From positions 1-26,631 of the forward strand of contig SLPX01000152.1 in the NCBI GenBank assembly GCA_007131745.1: DNA of 26,631 nt. The letters are read 5' to 3'. Positions 16,836 to 24,748 of the stretch are shown piece by piece. The DNA is from Myxococcales bacterium (lineage in GTDB: Bacteria; Myxococcota; Polyangia; HGW-17; SLPX01). The position numbers and the translations under genes were made by a program. Numbering within the stretch: position 1 is the first letter of the stretch; each line of letters starts with the position of its first letter. The notes beneath the pieces were generated by a model that had not been told where the DNA came from, ran no database searches, and saw nothing but the letters and a program-made list of their open reading frames with translations.

Positions 16836-18473
16836 TCAACGAAGGTTTTTCAACAGCCCTTTAACGAAATCCAAGTGTTTCGATTCAGGATCATCATCTG
16901 ATACAAGGCTTATGAACTTCTCGAAATTGTTTGCAGCGGAAGCTCTTCTTCTATACTTCAGATCCACGAGTCCCATTATTCTGTAGGCGGCCGCGCCGCG
17001 TGGAAAAAGATTTGCAGCCCTTTCGGCCGCCCCGTGAGCGCGATCCAGGTTCCCCTGCCGTAACGCGGCTTCAGCCGTCAAAACCCATGCATGATATGAT
17101 CTTTTGTTCTTTGAAAGGTATGCATCAGCAATTTTCCCGGCTGCAGCGTAATCGCCGCGTTCAAACTTATCCCTTCCCTCCCGGATTTCAGGCGGAACCG
17201 GCCCGGGAGACTCGATTTCTTCCACAGCCGTCACCACTTCGGCTTTCTTCCTTTTTTTCAGGGTCGCAACCTTTTCAGGCTTTACGATTTCCTTTTCATC
17301 TTTCGAATCCACCAATTTCGGACGCTTTTTCACCCCAGCTTCCACGAACACGTCCGGCGGAGCGGGCTTACCCAGAGCCTCCGCTGTTTTCAGAGCGCCT
17401 TCTCTGCAAAACTCCCAGGCACTCCGATTGTCAGCCTCGATGGCAATCCTCATTCCGCGATCAAAAATGCCGTCGGCTTCCTCATTCTCACCCTTGCTCA
17501 GGAGATAATGGGCCCGTGCACACGCTCCTCCCGGCTCTTCCGGATGATCAGCAGCGAGTATCCGCAAATGAAATTCAACCTCACCTGGTCTCTCGGTTTT
17601 CAGCAAAAGCCTGACAAGCTGCCATCTCCCCCATGCAAAACCCGTTACATTTCTGAGACTCAGCCTTAGGGCTGTTTCCGCGTCCTGCAGCCTGTTCGAC
17701 CTCAATAAAAACTCTATATAGGAACGATGAACCCTTGCATCCCTTGCATGCTTTTTCAACGCGTCCCCGAAAAGACTTTCCGCCTTTTCCTTTTCACCTG
17801 AACTTTCTGCATCACTTGCTTCTTTCAGAACAAGCTCCACCTCGTCATACGCAGCGTCCGTAATGTCCGGCTCCGGTTTTTTTCTCTCCGCGACTTCCTC
17901 CTCCGTTTTTCTCAGGAGCTTCGCCAACACAGTCGACTCTTTCTCCGCCCTCGCTTTCCAGCCTGCAGCCTCGCTGCGTTTCTCCTTTCGCGCGTACGCT
18001 CGAAAATAACGAAGTGCCTCCTCGTGTTTGTCAAGCGCCCTGTATGTCCACGCAAGACCGTACAGAGCATTCACATCATCCGGCGATATCTCGAGAACCT
18101 TCCGATATGCTTTTTTCGCCTCTAAATAGTCGCCCTTTGACCGGAGGGCATAAGCATAACAGTACCATGCCCAAGAATCGCGGGGTCGTCCCTTGAGCAC
18201 TGCCCTGTAGAAATTCAACGCTTTTTCATGAAGGCCGAGCCGGGCATAAAGTGGTCCCAGCCGCCTGGATGCTGTTTCAATATCCGCAAGCGCGATCTGC
18301 TCATACAACTCCACGGCCCGTTCAAATTCACCCGCCCTCACGCTTTCCTCAGCCCTCCTGATCTTCAGGTTGATTTCATCTTCCGAAGATACTCCTTCCG
18401 CCATAGCGGCAGGAACAAACCTCAATAGCATCAACGCTGAACCGACCAATATGAATTTGGAAAAACCCTTCAT
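16836..18473 (-). CDS. Exported TPR-repeat protein
   Basis: The 545-residue protein opens with a Sec signal peptide (FILVGSALMLLRFVPAAMA, cleavage near residue 25). Tetratricopeptide repeats follow: residues about 35-175 contain several adjacent units (for example FERAVELYEQIA, HEKALNFYRAVL, YLEAKKAYRKVLEISPDD, HEEALRYFRAYA). A second array lies at about 215-350 (EKAESLFGDALKKH, RLQDAETALRLSL) and a third from about 430 to the end (YAAAGKIADAYL, LDRAHGAAERAANLFPRG). Lys/Glu-rich linkers separate them. TPR arrays hold protein partners together, and the periplasmic location suggests a scaffold for the envelope proteins encoded next to it. It is the first gene of the leftward run. No catalytic domain was seen. 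Confidence 0.88.
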   Translation of the reverse strand: MKGFSKFILVGSALMLLRFVPAAMAEGVSSEDEINLKIRRAEESVRAGEFERAVELYEQIALADIETASRRLGPLYARLGLHEKALNFYRAVLKGRPRDSWAWYCYAYALRSKGDYLEAKKAYRKVLEISPDDVNALYGLAWTYRALDKHEEALRYFRAYARKEKRSEAAGWKARAEKESTVLAKLLRKTEEEVAERKKPEPDITDAAYDEVELVLKEASDAESSGEKEKAESLFGDALKKHARDARVHRSYIEFLLRSNRLQDAETALRLSLRNVTGFAWGRWQLVRLLLKTERPGEVEFHLRILAADHPEEPGGACARAHYLLSKGENEEADGIFDRGMRIAIEADNRSAWEFCREGALKTAEALGKPAPPDVFVEAGVKKRPKLVDSKDEKEIVKPEKVATLKKRKKAEVVTAVEEIESPGPVPPEIREGRDKFERGDYAAAGKIADAYLSKNKRSYHAWVLTAEAALRQGNLDRAHGAAERAANLFPRGAAAYRIMGLVDLKYRRRASAANNFEKFISLVSDDDPESKHLDFVKGLLKNLR

Positions 18474-18488
18474 TCATCCAAAATTGTC

Positions 18489-18636
18489 TCAAATACCATC
18501 CGCCGTCAACCCCTGCCGGATTCGTTCCAGGTTGAGAACGATAATATCCTGGGAATCCAAATCCCCTGCCAAAACTTCGGGTGTCGCAGGTTTCCTGTTT
18601 TCGATGTGCTTCATGCAGCGGATCAACGATGTAAGC
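18489..18636 (-). pseudogene. hepT fragment (partial duplicate)
   Basis: Positions 18522-18636 repeat 19508-19622 with only three mismatches in 115 bp, in the same orientation, 986 bp apart. In the intact copy this is hepT codons about 10-47. Here the frame continues past the repeat for a few unrelated codons and stops at 18489-18491. The essential C-terminal R-x4-H-x-Y motif is absent, so no functional HepT can be made. The fragment abuts the truncated FGE-fold gene, as the intact hepT/mntA pair abuts the full FGE-fold gene. Confidence 0.8.
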
Positions 18637-18654
18637 GTATAACTAGGGAGAGCA

Positions 18655-19152
18655 GTGTTGGGAGGGTATTGTATAAACTGGAATGAGGCTCGGGAATACT
18701 GTCAATCATTGGGCGGAGATTTACCAACCGAAGCTGAGTGGGAAAAAGCCGCAAGGGGAACGGATGGACGCACTTATCCGTGGGGAAATCAACCACTTTC
18801 CTGTAATAGATGTAATTATGAGAATTGCTACCCTCACGAACCTCCGGGAACATGGCCGGTAGGATACCTGACGACCACTGAAGGAGATTCACCTTACGGT
18901 CTCAAAGATATGTGCGGTAACGTGCGGGAGTGGGTTTTGGATTGTCTTGACGATAACTTTTTCGAAAACCGTGAGGAGAATTGCGTGGACCCGGCAAATT
19001 GGTCAGCTGAATGTTCACGGGTTGTACGCGGCGGTCGTTTCAGTGGATGGCATCAGAATGCTTTTCGGGTCGTACACCGCACATTTAGCGGCCAAACAGG
19101 TCGTAGCAACTGGAACGGGTTCCGGTGTGTCAGGCCCCCTATCGTTTATTGA
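18655..19152 (+). pseudogene. Truncated FGE-sulfatase-fold (SUMF1-like) gene
   Basis: The frame begins at a GTG and encodes 165 residues that match only the C-terminal part of the FGE-fold domain of the full gene at 20148-21398, from its CVNW segment (residue about 251) onward. Shared blocks are EYCQ..GGDLP.EA.WEKAARGTD, GTWPVGY, GDSP.GLKDMCGNV and GFRC near the end. The N-terminal half of the domain and any signal peptide are missing; an in-frame stop lies just upstream at 18640-18642. AGGGAG at 18645-18650 could in principle allow translation, and the C-terminal coding part has no stops, so it is either a recent remnant or a small expressed domain. A remnant is the more likely reading. Confidence 0.7.
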
Positions 19153-19228
19153 CAGCATCAGGGGCTCGCTCGGTCAGAAAGACACCTTAAAGTCGAGTCC
19201 GACCTGAGATGAGTACATTGGGGAGTTT

Positions 19229-19648
19229 TTAAGGCTTATTCAGAATGTCAAAGATACTTTTGGTGAATTCGGTAAAATCCGCCATGTTTTCCTTTAGAAT
19301 GGAAAAAACTATCTCCCAGTCGATACTCCGGTATTGATGAACCGCGATATTCCGAAAACCCACGGCTTTAGATAAATTCTCCGCGGTTTCACCCGGAATC
19401 AAATCCAGCTCATTCAGCCCGGCAAAGACTTCGCTCATTGTAGCCGGCGGTTCAGCTCTATTCGCTGCGAGAATATGCAGCCCGATATCAACACACAATT
19501 GAACGGCTCGTTCCAAGTTGAGAACGATAATATCCTGGGAATCCAAATCCCCTGCCAAAACTTCGGGTGTCGCAGGTTTCCTGTTTTCGATGCGCTTCAT
19601 GCAGCGGATCAATGATGTAAGCTTATTGCGAATAACATCCTTATCCAT
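19229..19648 (-). CDS. hepT: HepT-like ribonuclease toxin (HEPN family)
   Basis: The 139-residue product has the HEPN signature R-x4-H-x-Y (R99, H104, Y106 in GFRNIAVHQYRS) near its C-terminus, in the all-helical context of HepT. In characterised MntA/HepT pairs HepT is an RNase toxin whose Tyr in this motif is AMPylated and silenced by MntA. The ATG at 19648, with GGAG eight bases upstream, is preferred over the ATG at 19672. It overlaps the end of mntA by eight bases, a typical order for this system (mntA then hepT). Codons about 10-47 are duplicated at 18522-18636. Confidence 0.9.
   Translation of the reverse strand: MDKDVIRNKLTSLIRCMKRIENRKPATPEVLAGDLDSQDIIVLNLERAVQLCVDIGLHILAANRAEPPATMSEVFAGLNELDLIPGETAENLSKAVGFRNIAVHQYRSIDWEIVFSILKENMADFTEFTKSIFDILNKP
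19508..19622. repeat. 115-bp direct repeat, hepT copy
   Basis: This segment inside intact hepT is repeated at 18522-18636 with three substitutions (for example g18530/a19516) and no indels. The repeat edges are sharp: flanking bases on both sides are unrelated. The near-identity points to a recent duplication or recombination event. Confidence 0.95.
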
Positions 19649-20033
19649 CAACAAAACTCCGAATCTGTTCATCCTGCACCATTTTTTGTAGCGGATAAAA
19701 ATCCTCGATGTAATACAGCGCTTTTTTCAGATAATGAACAAAAAGACCGATATCATCCTTGATTCTCAAACCCTTTGTCATGATCCGGTGCAAAATGATT
19801 CCTTCAGCTCTTTTCAAATCCATAATGTCTATCTCCCGACCGCTGAGAACGGAAAGATCCCGCTTCATGGAGAGAATGTCTTCAACAGAAAAAGACCCAT
19901 CCACCGCAATATCGATATCACTGTTTCGATCGAACCGCTCATCTACTATCGACCCGAACAAGAGGGCAAGTCGCACGTTGGAGAGCGATTCAAAGTATTC
20001 TGCAAATTGCTGAAGCAGCGTTTCTTTTTTCAT
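19641..20033 (-). CDS. mntA: MntA-like minimal nucleotidyltransferase antitoxin
   Basis: The 130-residue product carries the minimal nucleotidyltransferase motif G27-S28-x10-D39-x-D41 (FGSIVDERFDRNSDIDIAV) and a third acidic position in REIDIMDL (about D69). In the studied systems this enzyme transfers AMP groups from ATP onto the conserved Tyr of HepT, which neutralises the toxin. It is the first gene of the leftward pair and overlaps hepT. The 114-bp gap on its other side separates it from the divergent FGE-fold lipoprotein gene. No strong ribosome site is visible before the ATG. Confidence 0.9.
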   Translation of the reverse strand: MKKETLLQQFAEYFESLSNVRLALLFGSIVDERFDRNSDIDIAVDGSFSVEDILSMKRDLSVLSGREIDIMDLKRAEGIILHRIMTKGLRIKDDIGLFVHYLKKALYYIEDFYPLQKMVQDEQIRSFVDG

Positions 20034-20147
20034 GACGGTTTTATGCCTTCATTCCGGAATTCTGCAAACTGCCATGTGATACTAGAACTCCGGACATAAG
20101 GAGGCAAGCATTTCGATCCATGTTTTCAAATACGGAAAAGTGAGCAA

Positions 20148-21398
20148 ATGTCTCATGTTTGTTGTATAAACAGACCCATGGAAAGAAGAAATGTTTGCCA
20201 AGCAAGGTCCGGAGGGATCGGGTTAAAGAGATTGAGGCCGACAAATCGTGAAAAAAAGTATTTTCTCGTGATAACGAGGTTTTTGTCGTGGAGTTTGCTT
20301 TGCGCATTCGTCATCATGGCGGGGTGTGGAAAACTGAGATTAAAGGAAGATCATTACAAGTGTGATCCGGATGGCGGTACTGGAGCTTGCCCCGCTGGAT
20401 GGACGTGCCGTGAAAGGCGGCCTGGTAGCGAAGATTTCCGCTGTTTTCGAAGTGTAGGCAATAGCGATTTTCCTGTGTGCGGAAATAATATCAAAGAAGA
20501 TGGAGAAGAGTGCGACGGCATGGATCTGGGGGGACAAACCTGCCAGACACGAGGTTTTTATGGTGGCGGTGAGCTTGGTTGTCTTGACGACTGCTCCGAC
20601 TTCGATACTTCAGGATGTGAATTCGACAGTTGTGGAGATGGATGGGTCTTGATCCAGGCCGGGGATTTTCAGATGGGGTGCAATAACGGCGACCAATGCT
20701 GGGGAGGCATCGGAAACGAGTCTCCCCGGCATACAGTGACGCTTTCAGCTTATTGCATACAGCGCACACAGGTGAGCGTGGCTGAGTACCGGGAGTGCTG
20801 GAATTCCGGGGCTTGTATCGGACCACCTAGAGATAGTAGTTGGGATTATTGCAACTGGACCGTCGAACCACAGGACAGGGAGGATCATCCAATCAACTGT
20901 GTCAACTGGGCTGATTCTCGTGAATACTGCCAATGGGTGGGTGGTGATTTACCCTCCGAAGCCCAGTGGGAAAAAGCCGCGAGAGGAACGGATAGCCGAA
21001 CCTATCCATGGGGAGATAGTCCCGAACCTCACTGTGAGCGGTGCAACTTCAACTACTGCGGCGATCATTCCGGAACATGGCCGGTAGGTTACATTACCGG
21101 CACGACAGGAGATTCACCTTTCGGTCTCAAAGATATGTGCGGTAATGTAAAAGAATGGACCTTGGATTGTTTTGACATGGATATATATAAAAATCGTGGG
21201 GAGAATTCCGTGGACCCGGTGAATAGAATTGATGATTGTACCGGCAACCGGGTGCTTCGGGGCGGCGGTTTTCAAGTTATTGACGCACGTGACCTTCGAG
21301 TCGTGTATCGCTTCCAACAAGGTAACCCTGTGCATCGTTACAGTCCTTACGGGATCCGGTGTGCCAGGTCCCCAGCTGAACAGACGACCGGAGACTGA
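20148..21398 (+). CDS. Cys-rich lipoprotein with FGE-sulfatase (SUMF1-like) domain
   Basis: The open frame gives 416 residues. A lipoprotein signal ends at VIMAGC (Cys60). The ATG at 20148 places 40 extra residues before it, so the GTG at 20268 (residue 41), just before ITRFLSWSLLC, may be the true start. Residues about 70-160 are a Cys-rich stalk including CGNNIKEDGEECD, the same repeat type as in the gene at 25761. Residues 162-407 form the FGE-sulfatase fold (WVLIQAGDFQMGC, HPINCVNW, EAQWEKAARG, GLKDMCGNVKEW, RVLRGGGF). The catalytic Cys pair expected shortly after RGG is absent (FQVIDARDLRVVYR), so formylglycine formation is not predicted; a binding or structural role is likelier. The transporter ATPase gene starts 40 bp downstream, suggesting co-transcription. 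Confidence 0.8.
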   Translation: MSHVCCINRPMERRNVCQARSGGIGLKRLRPTNREKKYFLVITRFLSWSLLCAFVIMAGCGKLRLKEDHYKCDPDGGTGACPAGWTCRERRPGSEDFRCFRSVGNSDFPVCGNNIKEDGEECDGMDLGGQTCQTRGFYGGGELGCLDDCSDFDTSGCEFDSCGDGWVLIQAGDFQMGCNNGDQCWGGIGNESPRHTVTLSAYCIQRTQVSVAEYRECWNSGACIGPPRDSSWDYCNWTVEPQDREDHPINCVNWADSREYCQWVGGDLPSEAQWEKAARGTDSRTYPWGDSPEPHCERCNFNYCGDHSGTWPVGYITGTTGDSPFGLKDMCGNVKEWTLDCFDMDIYKNRGENSVDPVNRIDDCTGNRVLRGGGFQVIDARDLRVVYRFQQGNPVHRYSPYGIRCARSPAEQTTGD

Positions 21399-21438
21399 AT
21401 GCATCGGTCGCTCACTCTTTATTGATGAAGGCGGCGAC

Positions 21439-22176
21439 ATGATTCGGCTGAAGAATGTAAAAAAGAGTTTCTTGAACGAGACCGTGCTGGATGGAATCGA
21501 TCTCGAGATTCCGAAATCCACGGTGTGGGGGCTCATCGGCCCTGCTGCATCTGGTAAGAGCGTTTTGCTCAAGGTGGTGTGCGGACTCATACGTCCGGAC
21601 AGCGGTGAAGTCGTAATAGACGGGAGGAACATAACCGGGGATTCGGAAAGAGAACTCATGCAGACCAGGCGGAAATTCGGGATGTTGTTTCAAAACAACG
21701 CGCTTTTCGATTTCATGACCGTTGGGGAAAACGTGGCGTTCCCGATATTTTGGGGCGGAAACATGGATCCCGCGGAACTCAGGGAGTTGGCGTTGAGCCG
21801 CTTGAAATCGGTCGGGCTGGCCGGAAGCGAAGACAAGATGCCCGCGGAATTGAGCGGAGGAATGAAGAAAAGGGTGGGCATAGCCCGGGCCACGATATCC
21901 ACGCCGGAATTTGTGATCTACGACGAACCCACGGCCGGTCTGGATCCGGTCACCACGTCCAAAGTTTATGATCTTTTGCGGGACATCCAGGACCGAAGCA
22001 AGGGAACCGTGCTCGCGGTTTCGTCCGATGTCAATGCTCTGCGCTCGTTCGTTGATAGAATTGCTATGATCTACAAGGGAAAACTGGTCTATGACGGGCC
22101 GGTGGCCGAACTGGACGCGTGCGAACATCCTGTGGTACACCAGTTCATTCGTGGAGAGCTCACAGGGCCTCTGTAA
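21439..22176 (+). CDS. mlaF: Mla-type ABC transporter ATPase, H-loop His missing
   Basis: ATG 21439, preceded by AAGGCGG, yields 245 residues; the frame is open further upstream but that part overlaps the FGE-fold gene. It is a complete MlaF/Mkl-family ATPase: Walker A GPAASGKS (34-41), Q85 in the Q-loop, consensus signature LSGGM (138-142), Walker B with D162 and E163, and D-loop AGLDP. The H-loop reads VSSD, with Ser196 in place of the conserved His seen in the second ATPase of this cluster. MlaF proteins power phospholipid movement between the membranes together with the MlaE permease. The gene heads an ATPase-permease-permease-ATPase order. The missing His predicts poor hydrolysis at the site formed by this subunit's Walker motifs. 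Confidence 0.9.
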   Translation: MIRLKNVKKSFLNETVLDGIDLEIPKSTVWGLIGPAASGKSVLLKVVCGLIRPDSGEVVIDGRNITGDSERELMQTRRKFGMLFQNNALFDFMTVGENVAFPIFWGGNMDPAELRELALSRLKSVGLAGSEDKMPAELSGGMKKRVGIARATISTPEFVIYDEPTAGLDPVTTSKVYDLLRDIQDRSKGTVLAVSSDVNALRSFVDRIAMIYKGKLVYDGPVAELDACEHPVVHQFIRGELTGPL

Positions 22177-22239
22177 TGATTCCGCGGGAACCGGCGAACT
22201 TGTAGAAAGTTCGTCCACATCGCCGAGAGGCTTTTCAAC

Positions 22240-22980
22240 ATGATAAAAAAGATGGCCTCTGATTTCGGAGGCATAGTCGTACTGCTTATACGAACACTTG
22301 CATGCCTCTTCCCTCCCCGCGTGGACTCGAAGCAATTCATCCGAAACCTTTACAAAATGGGAAACGAATCGGTTCCCATTGTGCTCCTCACCGCATTCTT
22401 TGTGGGCGGCATCATGGTGGTGCAGGCGGGGGTGTTCGTAAAAAGATTCGGCGCCACCGCGCTTGTAGGTTGGGGCGCGGGGTACGCTGTTTTGCGTGAA
22501 ATCGGTCCCATCCTGATCGGACTCATGTTCTCGGGCCGGGTGGGTTCCAACAACACTGCCGAACTGGGCACCATGACCGTGACCGAACAGATAGACGGGC
22601 TGCGGGCTCTGGCCGTGGAACCTATGTCGTATCTCATAGCGCCCAGGGTTTTTGCGATGATTATCATGCTGTTTCTGCTCACGATAATAGGGATCCTCGT
22701 AGCGATTGGAGGCGCCGCTCTCTTTGGAAAACTCATGTTGGATGTTGAATACGGCGTCTTCATGATGAGCTTCACGACATCACTAGGGCTGGAAGACCTT
22801 TTTCACGGTCTGATCAAGGCAGCGGTATTCGGCGTGGTCATAGCCCTGACCTCTTGCCACTACGGCATCACGGTCAAGGGCGGAGCCGTGGGCGTCGGAC
22901 GAGCGGTAAACGCATCTGTCGTGGCGTCGGCTCTGGGAATTGTTTTCGCGGATTACTTTTTGACGTTTTTCCTGAGCTGA
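22240..22980 (+). CDS. mlaE: MlaE-family permease 1
   Basis: The product is a 246-residue integral membrane protein of the MlaE/YrbE family. Family landmarks are REIGPILIGLMFSGRVGS, AELGTMTVTEQIDGLRAL, the middle and C-terminal hydrophobic segments, and the terminal block KGGAVGVGRAVNASVV. Its N-terminus has the short amphipathic helix common in the family, before QFIRNLYKMGNESVP. AGAGG nine bases before ATG 22240 supports the start. It lies 63 bp after the first ATPase gene and 46 bp before the second permease. MlaE normally forms a homodimer; the presence of a second, divergent permease in the same cluster suggests a heterodimer here. Confidence 0.9.
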   Translation: MIKKMASDFGGIVVLLIRTLACLFPPRVDSKQFIRNLYKMGNESVPIVLLTAFFVGGIMVVQAGVFVKRFGATALVGWGAGYAVLREIGPILIGLMFSGRVGSNNTAELGTMTVTEQIDGLRALAVEPMSYLIAPRVFAMIIMLFLLTIIGILVAIGGAALFGKLMLDVEYGVFMMSFTTSLGLEDLFHGLIKAAVFGVVIALTSCHYGITVKGGAVGVGRAVNASVVASALGIVFADYFLTFFLS

Positions 22981-23026
22981 GCCGGTTTGTACGGAGGCAG
23001 ACACTGATACGGAATTTGAAGTCGAA

Positions 23027-23908
23027 ATGAACTTGGCAAACAACAAAGACACCAATCCCGAAAGCGCGGAACAAACGACCGTACCGACTTGGATTCCAAT
23101 AGAGGAAGACCGGCCTCACCTGAGACCGGTCAGGAAAATGGGCGCGCGTGCTGTGGATTTCGTAATCGCGGCGAAAACCCTTGTCACCGTGCTCGTCTCC
23201 ACATTCATCGGCTCGTTCAAAGGTGAACGGCCCAAGGGCGAAGTCGTTAGACAGATGTACCAGGTCGGCAACAAATCCCTTTTGTTCGTAACCGCGACAA
23301 TCGGTTTCCTGGGCATGGTTTTGGTTTTCCAGGTCTGCCTCCAGATAAACAAGATTACCGGCGACATGTCACAGGTAGGCCCTGAATTCATAAAGGGAAT
23401 GGTACACGCTTTCGTACCCAGCCTCACCGCCATGATGCTCGCCACCAGGGTCGGAGCAGGAATCGCCGCGGAAATCGGATCCATGATGGTGACCGAACAG
23501 GTGGATGCTTTGCGAATGTGCGGTGTGGATCCCATAGATTATCTCGTGGTGCCCCGTTTCCTGGCTTCCGTGTTCATGACGGTGGTGCTCTCGATCTACG
23601 GAACCCTGGTTTCAATACTTTCCGGCGCGCTGATGGCGTATGCGTCATTCGGAGTGAATCCATACGTGTTTTTCGTTTTCGACAAAGTGACGGCCGGAGA
23701 TGCGATAATCGGCTTGACCAAGTGTATCGTCTTCGGAGCTGCAATCCCGATTGTTTCCGGGTATTGCGGCCTGACCACCCACGGCGGTTCCGAAGGCGTG
23801 GGAAAGGCGACCACCCGTGCGGTGATCAACAGTTCCCTCGCTGTCATCATGCTGGATTTCATCTTGTCAGCGATCGGCTACGCGGTATTTCAGGCCCATG
23901 GATTGTAG
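23027..23908 (+). CDS. mlaE: MlaE-family permease 2 with N-terminal extension
   Basis: This 293-residue MlaE-family permease is paralogous to the preceding one but clearly diverged. Shared landmarks are RQMYQVGNKSLLFV, ATRVGAGIAAEIGSMMVTEQ, DALRMCGVDPIDYLVVPRF and THGGSEGVGKATTRAV. It carries an N-terminal extension of about 40 polar residues (Asn/Glu/Pro-rich) absent from permease 1. Hydrophobic segments follow from about residue 45. The ATG at 23027 has only a weak ribosome site. The second ATPase starts 84 bp downstream; a short TCCCC/GGGGA hairpin lies in that gap (23911-23930) without a T-run. The pair of unlike permeases supports a heteromeric transporter. Confidence 0.9.
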   Translation: MNLANNKDTNPESAEQTTVPTWIPIEEDRPHLRPVRKMGARAVDFVIAAKTLVTVLVSTFIGSFKGERPKGEVVRQMYQVGNKSLLFVTATIGFLGMVLVFQVCLQINKITGDMSQVGPEFIKGMVHAFVPSLTAMMLATRVGAGIAAEIGSMMVTEQVDALRMCGVDPIDYLVVPRFLASVFMTVVLSIYGTLVSILSGALMAYASFGVNPYVFFVFDKVTAGDAIIGLTKCIVFGAAIPIVSGYCGLTTHGGSEGVGKATTRAVINSSLAVIMLDFILSAIGYAVFQAHGL

Positions 23909-23992
23909 ATTCCCCCTTAATCGTAGGGGATGAAAAAGGTCGGCGACGCGGGTTTTTGAATTTGATTTTCGAGTTGAGCGGAGCTTTAAGAC

Positions 23993-24748
23993 ATGTCTCT
24001 CACGTTCAAGAATCTTCACAAATCTTTCGGCGATAAGAAAGTGCTGAAAGGCGTTGATCTTGAAGTCCAAAGAGGCGAGGTGCTTTTCATCATCGGAACG
24101 TCGGGCGTGGGCAAATCCGTCACAATCAAGCACATCATCGGTCTTTTGAAACCGGACGAAGGAGAGATCCTGCTCGACGGCAAGCCCATACACAATCTGA
24201 AGGAAAAAGATTACTACCCCATACGCAAGCGGTGCGGAATGGTTTTCCAGAGCTCGACTCTTTTCGACTCGCTAACCGTTCTGGAAAACATCATCCTTCC
24301 GCTAAGGAAACACAAAAAGCTCAAGGGAAAAAACTCGGAAAAAGAAGCCATGTCGCTTTTAGAGAAGGTGGGAATGTCGGATTTCGCGCATCGTTACCCC
24401 GCGGCGCTCGGAGACGGCATGAGAAAACGGGTTGCCATAGCCAGGACTCTCACAATGGACCCGGAATACGTCCTCTTCGACGAACCCACCACCGGCCTGG
24501 ATCCGGTCTCCGCTAGACGGGTCGACAAGCTCATACGAACCCTGAGCGATGAAACCGGCGCCACGTCGATAGTTGTTTCGCACGACCTGGAAAGCATTTT
24601 TTCAATAGCAGACAGGATCGCGATGGTTTACAAGGGAATCATTCACATGGTCGGCACGCCGAAAGAGTTCAGGGAAAGCAACGACCCCGTTATTCAGCAG
24701 TTTATAACCGGGCGATCCGAAGGTAAAATGGAAACCCCCGGTTTCTGA
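23993..24748 (+). CDS. mlaF: Mla-type ABC transporter ATPase, degenerate signature motif
   Basis: The 251-residue MlaF/Mkl-family ATPase has Walker A GTSGVGKS (35-42), Q86, Walker B with D163 and E164, D-loop TGLDP and the H-loop His (H197 in VSHDL). The ABC signature is altered: AALGDGM in place of AELSGGM, so Ser becomes Gly140 and the first Gly becomes Asp141. The Ser of the signature normally contacts the ATP gamma-phosphate bound by the partner subunit, so the site opposite this motif should be weak. That opposite site belongs to the first ATPase, which itself lacks the H-loop His. The C-terminus (about 236-251) is a short tail. No MCE-domain (MlaD), MlaB or MlaC gene follows; the next gene is on the other strand. 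Confidence 0.92.
   Translation: MSLTFKNLHKSFGDKKVLKGVDLEVQRGEVLFIIGTSGVGKSVTIKHIIGLLKPDEGEILLDGKPIHNLKEKDYYPIRKRCGMVFQSSTLFDSLTVLENIILPLRKHKKLKGKNSEKEAMSLLEKVGMSDFAHRYPAALGDGMRKRVAIARTLTMDPEYVLFDEPTTGLDPVSARRVDKLIRTLSDETGATSIVVSHDLESIFSIADRIAMVYKGIIHMVGTPKEFRESNDPVIQQFITGRSEGKMETPGF

Noticed and set aside
18655..21398. FGE-fold C-termini as diversity-generating retroelement targets
   Set aside because: The fold is a common DGR target and the two paralogues differ near the C-terminus. However, many differences there are silent third-base changes (e.g. around RVV), and no reverse transcriptase or template repeat is present.
21229..21438. N-terminal extension of the first Mla ATPase
   Set aside because: It overlaps the end of the FGE-fold gene, and the ATPase family begins at the MIRLKNV segment at 21439.
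23911..23930. Hairpin TCCCC/GGGGA between permease 2 and ATPase 2
   Set aside because: The stem is short with no T-tract; it is not enough to call a terminator or attenuator.
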